Below are positions 1 to 7,994 of a DNA stretch of 41,099 nucleotides, piece after piece. Where the stretch lies: positions 1 to 41,099 of the forward strand of contig CABMCA010000043.1 of the NCBI GenBank assembly GCA_902384525.1, given 5' to 3'. The stretch comes from an uncultured archaeon. GTDB lineage: Archaea > Halobacteriota > Methanosarcinia > Methanosarcinales > Methanoperedenaceae. A program made the position numbers and the translations under genes. Below the pieces are notes generated by a model. That model worked only from the letters and a program-made list of their open reading frames with translations, did not search any database and was not told the origin of the DNA. The stretch's first letter is position 1. Each line of letters starts with the position of its first letter.

Positions 1-328
1 CAGCTGTATTGATAGATACTTTATCCGCCCCCGCCCGGAGTATATTGCGTATGGCGTCAGTGCTGTTTATGCCGCCGCCTACCGTAAGGGGGATAAAAAC
101 CTCATCTGCTGTTCTTTCGATCACATCGATCATTGTCCCCCGGCGCTCACAGGAAGCGGTTATGTCCAGAAAAACAAGCTCATCGGCTCCCTGTTCGTTA
201 TATCTTTTCGCCAGCTGCACAGGATCACCTGCTTCTTTCAAGTTAACAAATTCAATACCTTTTACAACGCAACCTCCTGTTTTATCAAGAGTCACATCAA
301 GGCACGGTATTATTCGTTTTGTGAGCAT
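1..328 (-). CDS. hisF: Imidazole glycerol phosphate synthase subunit HisF (N-terminal part, runs off the window)
   Basis: HisF is the cyclase half of the HisF/HisH complex of histidine synthesis; it uses ammonia from HisH to form IGP and AICAR. Translating the minus strand from the ATG at 328 gives [12 protein letters not shown], then [27 protein letters not shown] and PLTVGGGI, which is the family N-terminus almost residue for residue. Asp11, one catalytic acid, is present; the second, the Lys of the VVKG segment, follows after a four-residue insertion (LDKTGG) relative to common HisF. A second ATG at 334 is possible, but the AGGAA before it fits the 328 start better. About 110 of roughly 250-270 residues are visible and the frame is open to the window edge. 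Confidence 0.93.
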   Translation of the reverse strand, partial: MLTKRIIPCLDVTLDKTGGCVVKGIEFVNLKEAGDPVQLAKRYNEQGADELVFLDITASCERRGTMIDVIERTADEVFIPLTVGGGINSTDAIRNILRAGADKVSINTA

Positions 329-442
329 TGGCATTTCCTAGTTGTTTAAGAATGAAATAGTTTTTTGTTTGTATATGATGATCAAAATTTCCCTCTTACT
401 TTATTATGGATAATGCAAATATAATTAAGCTGTGATTACGAA

Positions 443-940
443 ATGAATGCTAACCGGTTCAAGTTTACAATTGTCCTGGCAATAATTGTCGTGATGTCTG
501 GCGGATGCTTAGATACACCTGTAAAGGTCAAGGAAATCAATAATTCCGAGATATTTGCAGTAGAGGGTGGGGAAAATTTCAAGGAAGTAGTAAATAATGA
601 CTGGGAAATCCTGGTCGAAGAATTACCTCAAATTAATGGAATTGATTATTATAAAAATTCAGGATATGGGATAACTAAGGTTACTTTTGAATATTTACCC
701 ACATCAGGCTCAGGAACATTATTGCATAAAAAAACAGATAATGACTGGACAAATAAAAGCAGAGCCGACTATTACGTTAGTGGAATAAGACTACTCTTAA
801 AAAAGAACTCGGGTGATGTGTACGATACAGGAATGATACCCTTTAAAAAAGATGAGACATTGGTAAAGAGTATAACTGTACCTAAAGAGAAATTTGTAAG
901 CTTCAAAGTGGAAGAGGTAATAATTTCACCCGGGAACTAG
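443..940 (+). CDS. Hypothetical secreted lipoprotein
   Basis: The 165-residue product begins with a short basic segment, a hydrophobic stretch and a lipobox (MSGGC, Cys22), so it should be exported and lipid-anchored on the outer face of the membrane. The mature part is polar and lysine-rich with no motif I recognise. No good ribosome site precedes the ATG; an AT-rich TATA-like segment (AAATATAATT, near 416-425) lies about 20 nt upstream, so the mRNA may be nearly leaderless. A hairpin and T-tract close the gene. It stands alone between divergent hisF and the ferredoxin gene, so context gives no function. Confidence 0.7.
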   Translation: MNANRFKFTIVLAIIVVMSGGCLDTPVKVKEINNSEIFAVEGGENFKEVVNNDWEILVEELPQINGIDYYKNSGYGITKVTFEYLPTSGSGTLLHKKTDNDWTNKSRADYYVSGIRLLLKKNSGDVYDTGMIPFKKDETLVKSITVPKEKFVSFKVEEVIISPGN

Positions 941-941
941 C

Positions 942-988
942 GAAGTTTAAATTTACTTCATTTTTTAATTTTTTTTATATTTTTTATA
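942..988 (+). terminator. Hairpin plus T-tract after the lipoprotein gene
   Basis: GAAGT and ACTTC can pair around an 8-nt AT loop at 942-959, followed by long T runs to about 988. It starts two bases after the lipoprotein stop codon. The stem is short, so the T-tract itself (the archaeal termination signal) is the stronger part. Confidence 0.5.
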
Positions 989-1063
989 AAGAACTACTTT
1001 TTGTTTTTTGAACCAAAACCTTTAATCTTAAATAATAACACTAATCGAAATGGAGTAAAAATC

Positions 1064-1276
1064 ATGGTAGTTAAGAAATATAGCGAAGGCGCCATAACGA
1101 TTGAAATTGATGAAGAAAAGTGCAATGCTGATGGAGAATGTGTAAATGTCTGCCCCACCAATGTTTTTGAAATCGTGGATGGCAAATCAAAAGCCTTACG
1201 CATTGCTGACTGTATCGAATGCTGCGCATGCGTGGATGCATGTCCCACAAAGGCTATCAAACATCATTCCTGTTAA
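1064..1276 (+). CDS. Small dicluster ferredoxin, 7Fe type
   Basis: A 70-residue electron carrier. I chose the ATG at 1064 because GGAG at 1052-1055 is well spaced; an upstream in-frame start adds 21 unrelated residues. The second cluster motif is a full CxxCxxCxxxCP (CIECCACVDACP). The first is CNADGECVNVCP, where the usual second cysteine is an aspartate. In known ferredoxins this CxxD pattern gives a [3Fe-4S] or Asp-ligated [4Fe-4S] cluster, so the protein probably carries one such cluster and one [4Fe-4S]. Its stop codon overlaps that of the convergent phosphoesterase gene. The partner enzyme cannot be told from context. Confidence 0.88.
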   Translation: MVVKKYSEGAITIEIDEEKCNADGECVNVCPTNVFEIVDGKSKALRIADCIECCACVDACPTKAIKHHSC

Positions 1277-1950
1277 GTTCCATCTCGAAGCCTGAGCCTG
1301 AGTTTTTCGGGAAGATGTGCTTTTTGCATATCTTCTATCACTTTTTCAATATCATACTTTTTTCGTTTAAGTTGTATTTTCATTGTATCAGTGTCAAGAG
1401 TTGCGAAACCAGAATCCGGATTTAGATCTCTGGGCTGCCCGACTGAACCCGGATTTATTACTGTGCCTTCAGGTAATTCCTTCTTGAATTGTATATGTGT
1501 ATGACCAAGCACAAGTTTGTCAGAATCTGTCATAGTAAGAAATCCAGGTTCAACATTCTCAGGATATACATACGCGTCAAAATCTTTCGGGCTTCCATGA
1601 ACTATGACTATTTTTGTATCCTCTACCCTTATTGCTTCAATATCTTTAAGTTTTGAAATAAATCCAAGATTCTCACAAGTTATTACCTTTCCAGTCCATT
1701 CAAGGGCCGCTGCAGCATATGGATTAAATCCCGATTTATCTCCCGTGACCAGCGCCCTATCATGATTTCCCCGGATTGACATGATCTTTCTTTTTTTAAA
1801 TAATCCAATCGTCTCATTCGGGTAAGGATTATATCCAACTATGTCTCCTGCATGCAATATTTTTTCAACACCCAGTGCATCCATTTCAGAAAGTACGGCT
1901 TCAAGGGCAATGACATTTGAATGGACATCTGCGATCAACCCGATGAGCAT
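1273..1950 (-). CDS. Calcineurin-like metallophosphoesterase (YfcE/MJ0936 type)
   Basis: The product has the family motifs in order: ADVHSN (DxH) at the N-terminus, HAGDIVGYNPYP (GD), RGNHD, IVHGSP and LGHTH, which together bind two metal ions. The phosphodiesterase substrate is not known for these archaeal proteins. I place the start at the ATG at 1950 (MLIGLIADVHSN) because family members begin just before the first metal motif; the longer frame to 1977 adds nine residues of no family character. It is divergent from the radical SAM gene, whose start lies only 15 bp away, so the two share a compact promoter region. Confidence 0.85.
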   Translation of the reverse strand: MLIGLIADVHSNVIALEAVLSEMDALGVEKILHAGDIVGYNPYPNETIGLFKKRKIMSIRGNHDRALVTGDKSGFNPYAAAALEWTGKVITCENLGFISKLKDIEAIRVEDTKIVIVHGSPKDFDAYVYPENVEPGFLTMTDSDKLVLGHTHIQFKKELPEGTVINPGSVGQPRDLNPDSGFATLDTDTMKIQLKRKKYDIEKVIEDMQKAHLPEKLRLRLRDGT

Positions 1951-1965
1951 ATCAATAAATATACT

Positions 1966-2982
1966 ATGGTTTCCCAAATAGTTAACTGCATGAAAAAAGT
2001 CAGGGCTTCAATGGGAACACTTGGCGTACTTGGGCTTGAACTTGTACAGATGGATACGCCGCCTACTACTGCATATCTTCAGATATACACCGGAAAACGC
2101 TGCATGGCAAATTGCCAGTTCTGCGCCCAGGCATCCGGTTCATCCGCAGACATGACACATATTGCGCGCGGCATGTACATGCCTTTTGACCTTGAAGCAG
2201 TTGTCGGGCGGTTAAAAATTGCATATGAACGCGGGTACCTTGCACGCGCCTGTATACAGACGGCGCTCTATGATACATGGTGGGAGGACACGGTTTACCT
2301 TATCAAAAGGATCCGCGAAGAAGGCCAGATCCCTATTTCGCTGTCAGTTTTCCCCTTGAGTAAAATCAGGTATGAAGAATTGAAAAAACTTGGAGTCAAC
2401 GAACTTGTAATTCCCCTTGATGCCTGCACACCCGGATTATTCGATAAGATAAAAGGAAAAACAACCGGCGGACCCTACTTGTGGGAAAAACACATTGAAG
2501 GGATAAAAACTGCATCCCTTGTATTTGAAAAAGTCGGAACCCATTTAATAATAGGTTTCGGGGAAAGCGATGAAGATGCTATAGGGGTCATTTCTGATCT
2601 GTGGAATAATAACGTTAATACAGCGCTGTTTTCATATACCTATATACCCGGTACACAATCAAAACCATCTGATAAAACAGAAAGTGAAACTATAAAACAT
2701 TATCGAAAGGTGCAGCTGGCAAGGCATTTGATCATGGAAAAGCTTGCATTTTATTCTGATATGAGATTCAAAGACGGAGCGCTCATTGATTATGGAGTAC
2801 AGGAGAAAGTTATCCTTAACATCATTAAAAATGGAAAAGCTTTCCAGACTTCCGGATGTCCCGGATGTAATCGACCGATGGCGAATGAAACATTTTCAAA
2901 AATATTCAATTATCCAAAAAAACTTAGTGAGCTTGAAAAGGACATTATAAAAAATGACCTGGGATTACAGCCAAAAATATAA
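1966..2982 (+). CDS. Radical SAM protein, biotin/lipoyl synthase-like
   Basis: The product (338 aa from the ATG at 1966) has the radical SAM signature CMANCQFC (CX3CX2C) near residue 46-54, then a TIM-barrel type body. A second cysteine motif near the C-terminus, SGCPGCNRPMANE, probably helps bind an auxiliary cluster. This arrangement resembles BioB-like archaeal enzymes, including the LipS1/LipS2 lipoyl synthases; that assignment is from memory of family layout and is tentative. No second radical SAM gene is adjacent, which argues against a LipS1-LipS2 pair here. The gene is followed by an amino-acid dehydrogenase 57 bp downstream with its own strong ribosome site. Confidence 0.7.
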   Translation: MVSQIVNCMKKVRASMGTLGVLGLELVQMDTPPTTAYLQIYTGKRCMANCQFCAQASGSSADMTHIARGMYMPFDLEAVVGRLKIAYERGYLARACIQTALYDTWWEDTVYLIKRIREEGQIPISLSVFPLSKIRYEELKKLGVNELVIPLDACTPGLFDKIKGKTTGGPYLWEKHIEGIKTASLVFEKVGTHLIIGFGESDEDAIGVISDLWNNNVNTALFSYTYIPGTQSKPSDKTESETIKHYRKVQLARHLIMEKLAFYSDMRFKDGALIDYGVQEKVILNIIKNGKAFQTSGCPGCNRPMANETFSKIFNYPKKLSELEKDIIKNDLGLQPKI

Positions 2983-3039
2983 CCACAATCTTAATTTGTA
3001 CATCAGACAAGATTATATATTGACAGGGAGAGGAATATC

Positions 3040-4143
3040 ATGGAAATGCACGAACAAATATTCGAAATAACGGATGAAATAGGCCCTGAAAAGGTCATTC
3101 ATTTGTATGAACCGCGAACAAAAATGAAAGCCATCGTTGTTGTTGATAACGTGGCGGCAGGCCCTGCTATCGGTGGCGTGAGGATGGCCCCTGATGTAAC
3201 GCTGGACGAGGTCAGAAGGCTTGCGCGTGCTATGACCTATAAAAATGTCATGGCGGGTCTCCCCCACGGAGGCGGGAAATCCGGGATAATAGCTGATCCT
3301 AAAACCGTGAACAAGGAGCAGGTTATCAGGACCTTTGCCCGCTGTATAATAAATATCCTGGAATATATTCCGGGACCGGACATGGGTACTGATGAAGCAA
3401 GCATGGCTTATGTTTATGATGAAATTTCCCGCGCAGTGGGACTTCCAAGAGAACTTGGAGGTATTCCTCTTGATGAAATTGGCGCAACCGGCTATGGGGT
3501 AGCTGAATGCGTAGATGTGGCAAAAGATTATATCAATCTTGACCTGAACGGGGCACGCGTTACAATAGAAGGATTCGGGAACGTGGGAAAACCCGCGGCG
3601 CGTTTTCTTGCAGAAAAAGGTGCTGTACTTGTCGGTGCAAGTGACTCAAAAGGTACGATTTATAATTCAAAGGGATTGAATGTTGAGGAATTGATACGCA
3701 TTAAGGGATCCACTGGTTCTGTAATTAATTATAAAGACGGGGAGATTTTAAAAACGACAGATCTGTTGCTGATAAATACGGATATCCTTATTCCTGCAGC
3801 AAGACCTGACGTGATAAACGATGCAAACGCGGATGTCGTTGATGCAAAACTGATTATTGAGGGTGCAAATATTCCTATTACCGAAAGTGCAGAAAAATTA
3901 CTGCACGACAGGGGAATCCTGGTAGTTCCTGATTTTGTGGCAAATGCAGGCGGTGTAATAACCGCCTCAGTCGAATATCACGGGGGAACAGAATTGATCG
4001 CGCTTGACAGGACAAAAAGCATGGTCAGAAAGAACACAAAGGAACTCCTTGATAAAGTGTATAGCAATAAAACATATCCCCGTGAAACCGCTGTCGGGAT
4101 CGCAAAACAACGCGTCATGCGAGCTATGAAATACAGGAAATGA
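3040..4143 (+). CDS. Glu/Leu/Phe/Val dehydrogenase family, leucine-dehydrogenase-like
   Basis: This 367-residue enzyme should catalyse NAD(P)-linked oxidative deamination of an amino acid to its 2-oxo acid, or the reverse. The N-terminal domain carries GPAIGGVRM, the glycine-rich segment with the catalytic lysine (PHGGGKSG) and PDMGTDEASM; the C-terminal Rossmann domain has EGFGNVGKPAA. Length and the GPAIGG signature are closer to leucine dehydrogenase than to the ~415-residue glutamate dehydrogenases, but the substrate cannot be fixed by eye. GGGAGAGG lies just upstream of the ATG. Its stop overlaps the start of the acyl-CoA synthetase alpha gene (ATGA), implying translational coupling with a pathway that handles the acyl-CoA derived from the oxo acid. 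Confidence 0.85.
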   Translation: MEMHEQIFEITDEIGPEKVIHLYEPRTKMKAIVVVDNVAAGPAIGGVRMAPDVTLDEVRRLARAMTYKNVMAGLPHGGGKSGIIADPKTVNKEQVIRTFARCIINILEYIPGPDMGTDEASMAYVYDEISRAVGLPRELGGIPLDEIGATGYGVAECVDVAKDYINLDLNGARVTIEGFGNVGKPAARFLAEKGAVLVGASDSKGTIYNSKGLNVEELIRIKGSTGSVINYKDGEILKTTDLLLINTDILIPAARPDVINDANADVVDAKLIIEGANIPITESAEKLLHDRGILVVPDFVANAGGVITASVEYHGGTELIALDRTKSMVRKNTKELLDKVYSNKTYPRETAVGIAKQRVMRAMKYRK

Positions 4144-5543
4144 ATGTAATGCTATCTTCTATATTTGAACCTGAATCAGTGGCGGTAATAGGCGCATCAA
4201 ATAATGAGTCTAAATGGGGAGGACGGATACTCAAAAACCTGTTAAGCGGTTTCCAGGGAAAGATATATCCTGTCAATCCAAATGAAAATATTATCCAGGG
4301 CCTTGATTCCTATCCGTCGGTTCTTGATATTCCAGGAACAGTAGAGCTTGGGGTAATAATTGTGCCATATAAATATGTTATTTCAATTGCGGAAGAATGC
4401 GGAAAAAAAGGCGTTAAAGGGCTTGTTGTGGTAAGTGCAGGATTTAGCGAGTCTGGAAATGAAGGTGCTGAACTTGAACTGGTCTCAATCGCACGAAAAT
4501 ACGGCATGCGAATGATAGGGCCTAACACGCTTGGTATTGTCAATGAGCGCGCAAGGCTGAATGCAAGCATTATCGGAAGACTTCCGCACCCCGGATCGAT
4601 ATCTTTTATCACGCAGAGCGGCTCTCTTGGTCTTGCCCTTGCCGAATGGACGATCGCTACTGAACTTGGCCTCAGTAAAGTGATAAGCACGGGCAATAAA
4701 GCTGAGACGGATGACGTTGACCTTATCGAATACTTAAGCAGCGACCCTTCAACTGGCGTCGTAGCCATGTATATTGAAGGGATAAAACGCGGAAGAAAGT
4801 TCCTTGACGCTGCCCGAAACATCAAAAAACCGATAGTCGCTATCAAGACTGGACGGTCAAAGCGGGGGGCAAAAGCAGTTTTTTCACATACGGGCTCAAT
4901 TGCGGGTTCTGATGAGGTTTATTCTGCGGCTTTCAGGCAGGCAGGAATATTGCGTGTGGATACGATCGATGAACTTTTTGACGCTGCCCTGGCATTCTCA
5001 TGCCAGCCTCTTCCACCGGGAAATAATGTTGCCATTTTTTCAAATGGCGGCGGAGCATCAATAGTTGCAGCTGATGAATGTGAGAAACAGGGAATTAATA
5101 TCGCAGACCTGACAGAGGAAACGAAGGAAAAAATAAAAAAAGTAATCCCGGAATTTGCATCTGTTTCAAATCCCATAGATACGGCAGGAACTGTTTCATT
5201 TAAAATATATAATGATTCTATTAAAGCGCTTCACGATGATCCAAATGTGGATGCCATTATTGTTATCTATGTCCATACAATGATCTCAAACGCAATGCCT
5301 CCTGCTGAAGCAGTGGTTGAGATGAAACAAAAATGTGACAAGGAAACTGGAAAAAAACCCATAATCGCATGCTGGATGGGGGGTATGGGGACTGAGGAAG
5401 GGGTGGATCTTTTAAATAGCGGATGTATTCCGAATTATCCTGTCCCCGAGAGGGCAGTGAAGGCTCTTTCTGCTCTCATAAAGCACAGGGAATTCCTGGA
5501 AAAAGTAAAGACAGGTGATGCCAAGGCAGGGAAGTGCTTATGA
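4140..5543 (+). CDS. acdA: ADP-forming acyl-CoA synthetase (acetate-CoA ligase), alpha subunit
   Basis: The alpha subunit has the CoA-binding domain (VAVIGASNNESKWGG near the start) and two CoA-ligase domains. The phosphorylated histidine is His250 in FSHTGSIAGSD. With the ATP-grasp beta subunit it converts acyl-CoA + ADP + Pi to acid + CoA + ATP, or the reverse, in the cytoplasm. At 467 residues it matches separate alpha subunits rather than the ~700-residue fused form. It overlaps the upstream dehydrogenase (ATGA at 4140-4143) and the downstream beta gene (ATGA at 5540-5543), so the three are very likely one operon. An alternative ATG at 4149 would remove only three residues. Confidence 0.92.
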   Translation: MNVMLSSIFEPESVAVIGASNNESKWGGRILKNLLSGFQGKIYPVNPNENIIQGLDSYPSVLDIPGTVELGVIIVPYKYVISIAEECGKKGVKGLVVVSAGFSESGNEGAELELVSIARKYGMRMIGPNTLGIVNERARLNASIIGRLPHPGSISFITQSGSLGLALAEWTIATELGLSKVISTGNKAETDDVDLIEYLSSDPSTGVVAMYIEGIKRGRKFLDAARNIKKPIVAIKTGRSKRGAKAVFSHTGSIAGSDEVYSAAFRQAGILRVDTIDELFDAALAFSCQPLPPGNNVAIFSNGGGASIVAADECEKQGINIADLTEETKEKIKKVIPEFASVSNPIDTAGTVSFKIYNDSIKALHDDPNVDAIIVIYVHTMISNAMPPAEAVVEMKQKCDKETGKKPIIACWMGGMGTEEGVDLLNSGCIPNYPVPERAVKALSALIKHREFLEKVKTGDAKAGKCL

Positions 5544-6187
5544 GAATACTTACGGAACATGAAGCAAAAAAGCTCCTTTCAAAATACGGGATACCTGTTA
5601 CGAAAGAAAGTCTTGCAGAAAGCGCTACTGAAGCCCTTGCAATCGCTGTACAGATAGGAACTCCTGTTGCCATGAAAATTTCATCGCCTGATATTTCACA
5701 TAAGAGCGATGTGGGGGGCGTGGAATTAAATGTAGTTGTGGGAAATGTGAAGACGACCTATAACAAAATAATTTCGCGAATTAAAAAGGTGGCTCCTGAT
5801 GCAAGAATTGAAGGAATCCTTGTACAGCAGATGGCGCCGCCCGGTCATGAGTTAATTGTGGGCCTGAAAAAAGACGCACAGTTCGGTCATGCCCTGATGT
5901 TCGGTCTTGGCGGGATATTCGTTGAAGTTTATAAGGATGTTTCATTCAGGGTCGTTCCTATAGAAAAAAATGAAGCCCTGGATATGATCTCGGAAATAAA
6001 GGGATATCCCATATTAAAAGGCATCAGGGGAAGGAAACCTGCGGATATTGAGGCGATAGCTCGTGTTCTTGTTGCAGTTTCCGGGATGGCGCAAAAGGAG
6101 AACATTTTGGAGCTTGATATCAATCCATTGATTGTTGGTGAAACCGGGGCGATAGCAGTGGATGCAAGAGCGATGATAGATGCCTGA
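5540..6187 (+). CDS. acdB: ADP-forming acyl-CoA synthetase, beta subunit (ATP-grasp)
   Basis: The ~215-residue beta subunit is an ATP-grasp domain: MKISSPDISHKSDVGGV near residue 46 with the conserved histidine, then HELIVGLKKDAQFGHALMFG and a C-terminal ELDINPLIVG. It binds ADP/ATP and takes the phosphoryl group from His250 of the alpha subunit. I chose ATG 5540 over the in-frame GTG at 5534 because AGGGA at 5527-5531 is correctly spaced and the ATGA overlap mirrors the upstream junction. The gene ends three bases before the convergent acyl-CoA dehydrogenase remnant. Confidence 0.92.
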   Translation: MRILTEHEAKKLLSKYGIPVTKESLAESATEALAIAVQIGTPVAMKISSPDISHKSDVGGVELNVVVGNVKTTYNKIISRIKKVAPDARIEGILVQQMAPPGHELIVGLKKDAQFGHALMFGLGGIFVEVYKDVSFRVVPIEKNEALDMISEIKGYPILKGIRGRKPADIEAIARVLVAVSGMAQKENILELDINPLIVGETGAIAVDARAMIDA

Positions 6188-6190
6188 ATA

Positions 6191-7374
6191 TCAGGTAGAA
6201 TATTCTTTTCCCTGCATTTCCTTTGCAATTATTAATCTCATGATATTCTGGGCGCCTTCTGCCCCGACAATATAAGACATGACACCCCTTAAACCTCTCT
6301 CAAGTCCTGCTTCTTTAGTATATCCGTAAGCGCCATGCCACATCATCACTTCCCTGATAATATCAAAAGCCGCATTTGGGGCTGCAAGTTTGGCTGCTGC
6401 TGCTGTTTTATTTAATTCCTGGTGGCTAAACCTTTTCTGGTCAAGCATCCAGGCAGCCTTATGGACAAGAAGCCTTGCAGATTCAAGTTTTATGTAATTC
6501 TCAGCCAGCTGGAACTGGAGTCCTTCAAACTTAGCAAGAGGGGAGCCGAAAACAGTTCGTTCTTTCATATACCCAATGCCAGCCTCCAATGCCTTCTCGG
6601 CAGCGCCTATGCACGCGGCGGCAACAAGCGTCCTCGCACAGTTGAATCCTTCCATTGCATAATAGAAACCTTTGTTCCATTCACCGATCAGGTAATGTTC
6701 CGGTATTTGTGCATTGTTAATATTTATGATACCATTTGACATTCCTTCCCGTCCCATCTGTTTGAGGGTATTGACAGTAACTCCGGGTTGATCTTTAACC
6801 GGAAGATAACAAAAGGATAAACCTTTATGCCCAAGCTCCGGGTCTGTTTTCACGATAGTCACATAGCCTCCCCCATATTTTGCGGCTTCCCGTACCCGCT
6901 TATGTATGTCTTTGTTCCATTCAAAATAAGTTTTCCATTCTTTTTTTCCATCAAAGTGGAAGTGGAAGCAATATCCGAGCCCCCGGTAGCTTCTGTCGAA
7001 GCTATCCCCAGGAAAGTGTCTCCTTTTGTAACCCCTGGAAGTATCTCTCTTTTTGCATCTTCTGTACCATATTTTTCAAATAAATAACCCCAGCCAGCCT
7101 CTACAAGATAATACACAGCTGTAGCCATGCTTATATCAGCCCTGGCTATTTCCTCGGCAGCTATGGCAGCAGTTGTGATATCAGCTCCTGACCCCCCATA
7201 TTTCTCTGAGATCGTTATTCCAAGAAGACCAAATCCAGCCATGTCTTTAATGACACCTTGTGGTATCTCCCCATTCTCATCTATTCCAGCGGCATGTGGT
7301 GCAATTTTTTTTTCGCAGAATTCCCTGACAGATTTCCTGAAAAGCTCCTGTTCTTCTGTAAATGAAAAGTCCAT
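6191..7374 (-). pseudogene. Acyl-CoA dehydrogenase broken by a single-base frameshift
   Basis: The two parts are consecutive pieces of one acyl-CoA dehydrogenase (FAD enzyme making the trans-2 double bond and passing electrons to ETF). The N-terminal part (from ATG 7374, with AAGGGGAACT before it) holds GLLGITISEKYGGSG and ASTEATGGSD; it runs out of frame after TKTYISG. The other frame then continues REAAKYGGGYVTIVKT to the normal C-terminus, including MWHGAYGYTKEAGLERG. Adding one G to the minus-strand GGG at 6895-6897 restores ISGVREAAKYGG and one protein of 394 residues, the usual length. It may be a real mutation or a homopolymer error. The gene faces away from hbd/ech but belongs to the same pathway. 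Confidence 0.85.
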
Positions 7375-7615
7375 AGTTCCCCTTGCAATATCTGGATTTC
7401 AGAGTATAAAAATGCTTCCCTGTTCCGAGACGGTTCAAATCAGGGTGGTAGTTATAATAATTAGCACAAATTTATTGATGGAATATCAGCCTTGGAGGGA
7501 TTGAATAGAGTGAAAAGTCACACTCAGGATGGCTGGAATCCCTGGAAGCGGACTTTTCTTAGAAATTTGGATATATGGATTGCGTTCACGAAAAGATTGG
7601 GATACGAGGAATAAA

Positions 7616-7972
7616 ATGGTCAAACACAAGCACATTATTATATTAACTATACTCTTTATCCTGCTATCAGTGCGTTTCAAACAAAACAACTTATGCGGGA
7701 ACTTATTATAAAGACCAGTCTAATTATATTACCCGGATGGAACCTTCATAGTCAATCAAGATCCAATAGAAGGGGGAGGCTTCACCGGAACTTTTGAAGT
7801 CAACACCAATAAAACAGGAGTGATGACAGTATTTCTTAAGTTCGCAGATGGAGACTCAATGATGACGATCGTAAATAAAACCGTTCTGCAATCCAAAGCT
7901 AGAAATATCATCAATAACAATTACTTAAAAACAGTTAGTGTGTGCTATCCTGTTATTTTTAAAAAAGAATAA
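7616..7972 (+). pseudogene. Decayed small lipoprotein gene
   Basis: An ATG at 7616 after GAGGAAT starts a basic plus hydrophobic signal-like segment (MVKHKHIIILTILFILLS). One frame over, the sequence continues CVSNKTTYAGTYYKDQSNY, as expected for a lipobox cysteine and mature start. After another shift near 7728 it continues YPDGTFIVNQDPIEGGGFTG and then to a stop at 7970-7972. All three stretches read like protein and join in order, so I take this as one lipoprotein gene with two frameshifts. No family is recognised. It lies between the broken acyl-CoA dehydrogenase and the broken thiolase. Confidence 0.6.
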
Positions 7973-7994
7973 TCAGGTCTGGAGAGGTAATAAC

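Noticed and set aside
9-341. 110-codon plus-strand frame at the left edge
   Set aside because: It is the shadow of hisF on the minus strand, which matches its family almost residue by residue.
4310-4846. 178-codon antisense frame in acdA
   Set aside because: Fully inside a well-supported gene, composition of a shadow frame, no start signal.
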